Of a DNA stretch of 22,533 nt, positions 22,252-22,533 are shown one piece after another. Position 1 is the first letter of the stretch. Every line of letters starts with the position of its first letter. The stretch is taken from contig CAYSIX010000040.1 of assembly GCA_964431205.1 (NCBI GenBank), forward strand, positions 1 through 22,533. Direction: 5' to 3'. The notes beneath the pieces are model-generated. The model was not told where the DNA came from. It saw only the letters and a program-made list of their open reading frames with translations, and made no database searches. Position numbers and translations under genes: made by a program. The stretch is from CAYSIX01 sp964431205. GTDB taxonomy: Bacteria > Planctomycetota > Phycisphaerae > Phycisphaerales > Phycisphaeraceae.

Positions 22252-22257
22252 ATCATA
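22252..22257 (-). promoter_or_regulatory. Putative -10 hexamer of the helicase gene
   Basis: TATGAT on the minus strand, 9 nt before the ATG at 22242. Like groES, aroA and rlmN, this implies little or no leader. Confidence 0.45.
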
Positions 22258-22411
22258 CCCCGGCGGGCGCGGGGCGAACCGCGGCCGAGCGACCGGCGAC
22301 GTGGCGCACCGCGGGCTCCGGCCCATGGCTCCGGGGATGCGAATCAGGACCAGAACCCTCGCCCGTGCCTCGCTGCGGTCCGGCCCGGGCGAATCGCGGG
22401 AGCCACGAGAA

Positions 22412-22431
22412 CCGCGGGCTTCCACCCGCGG
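22412..22431. repeat. CCGCGGG/CCCGCGG hairpin in the divergent intergenic region
   Basis: A perfect 7-bp stem with loop CTTCCA, 37 nt before the right-edge gene's ATG. It may be a dispersed repeat of the GCGGGCTTCCACCCGC type or a 5'-leader hairpin. No T-tract follows. Confidence 0.5.
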
Positions 22432-22467
22432 CGATTGGATCAAGCGTGCGAACGGGAGGCATTGAAG

Positions 22468-22533
22468 ATGTACGCAACCAGGGTGAAGACATTTACCGCG
22501 CCCGATTGGCCGGGCGGAGCGGGATGGGCCGAT
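22468..22533 (+). CDS. Start of an unidentified gene, cut by the right edge
   Basis: An ATG at 22468-22470 is followed by 21 further open codons to the window end (MYATRVKTFTAPDWPGGAGW...). A strong GGGAGG (22454-22459) lies 8 nt upstream, the best Shine-Dalgarno geometry in this part of the window, which is the main support. The peptide is too short to identify. It is divergent from the helicase, with 225 nt between start codons. Confidence 0.65.
   Translation, partial: MYATRVKTFTAPDWPGGAGWAD

Overview
The window is high-GC bacterial chromosome, most likely from a planctomycete (Planctomycetota), probably near Phycisphaerae. The main evidence is a giant secreted-type protein carrying the planctomycete LEPR-XLL motif (LEPLEPRWLLSA) and acidic dockerin-like repeats. 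A DUF3467 protein, a DUF5329 lipoprotein, near-exclusive G/C third positions and many short intergenic palindromes agree with this. The phylum call is inference from protein families, not from a marker gene. I saw no rRNA, tRNA, integrase, transposase or CRISPR array.

Layout. Positions 1-3213 hold a minus-strand cluster: a divergent GroES-type co-chaperonin, then aroA (EPSP synthase), then an ABC exporter cut by the left edge. Positions 3412-5238 hold two plus-strand polytopic membrane proteins of unknown function. A repeat-rich stretch with a 10-N gap separates them from a convergent DUF3467 gene (5421-5813). Positions 6259-13593 encode one protein of about 2,444 residues: a seven-fold repeat expected to form a seven-bladed beta-propeller, two cadherin-like domains, a long parallel beta-helix, PKD-like domains, an Ig-like domain, and two cohesin-like plus dockerin-like pairs. 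Minus-strand genes follow for a putative glycoside hydrolase with a GH67-like C-terminal half (13666-15357) and a small zinc metallopeptidase (15670-16086). The metallopeptidase is divergent from rlmN (16214-17404).

Positions 17460-18620 are the most unusual part. A 66-bp tandem array of palindrome-containing units, in two strictly alternating variants and interrupted by a 100-N gap, leads into a small DUF559 (Vsr/PD-(D/E)XK-like) endonuclease gene. The gene is followed by an inverted pair of the same palindrome. The last array unit and the downstream copy form a 62-nt direct repeat (61/62 identical) bracketing the gene. This resembles a nuclease-associated REP/REPIN system, or a repeat-bounded cassette. 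To the right lie a DUF5329 lipoprotein gene (18770-19528), a 524-nt non-coding stretch with helically phased ACCAGTT repeats, a DinG/XPD-type helicase (20053-22242) carrying an in-frame repeat insertion and a Ser in place of one Fe-S cysteine, and the first 22 codons of another gene at the right edge.

Two themes run through the window. First, at least five unrelated families of short palindromic repeats occur, one of them inside a conserved helicase gene. Second, several housekeeping genes (groES, aroA, rlmN, the helicase) have a TAnnnT or similar -10 hexamer only 6-9 nt before the start codon and no Shine-Dalgarno, which suggests leaderless mRNAs. Other genes (DUF3467, metallopeptidase, giant protein, right-edge gene) have strong GGGAGG or GAGGAG sites.
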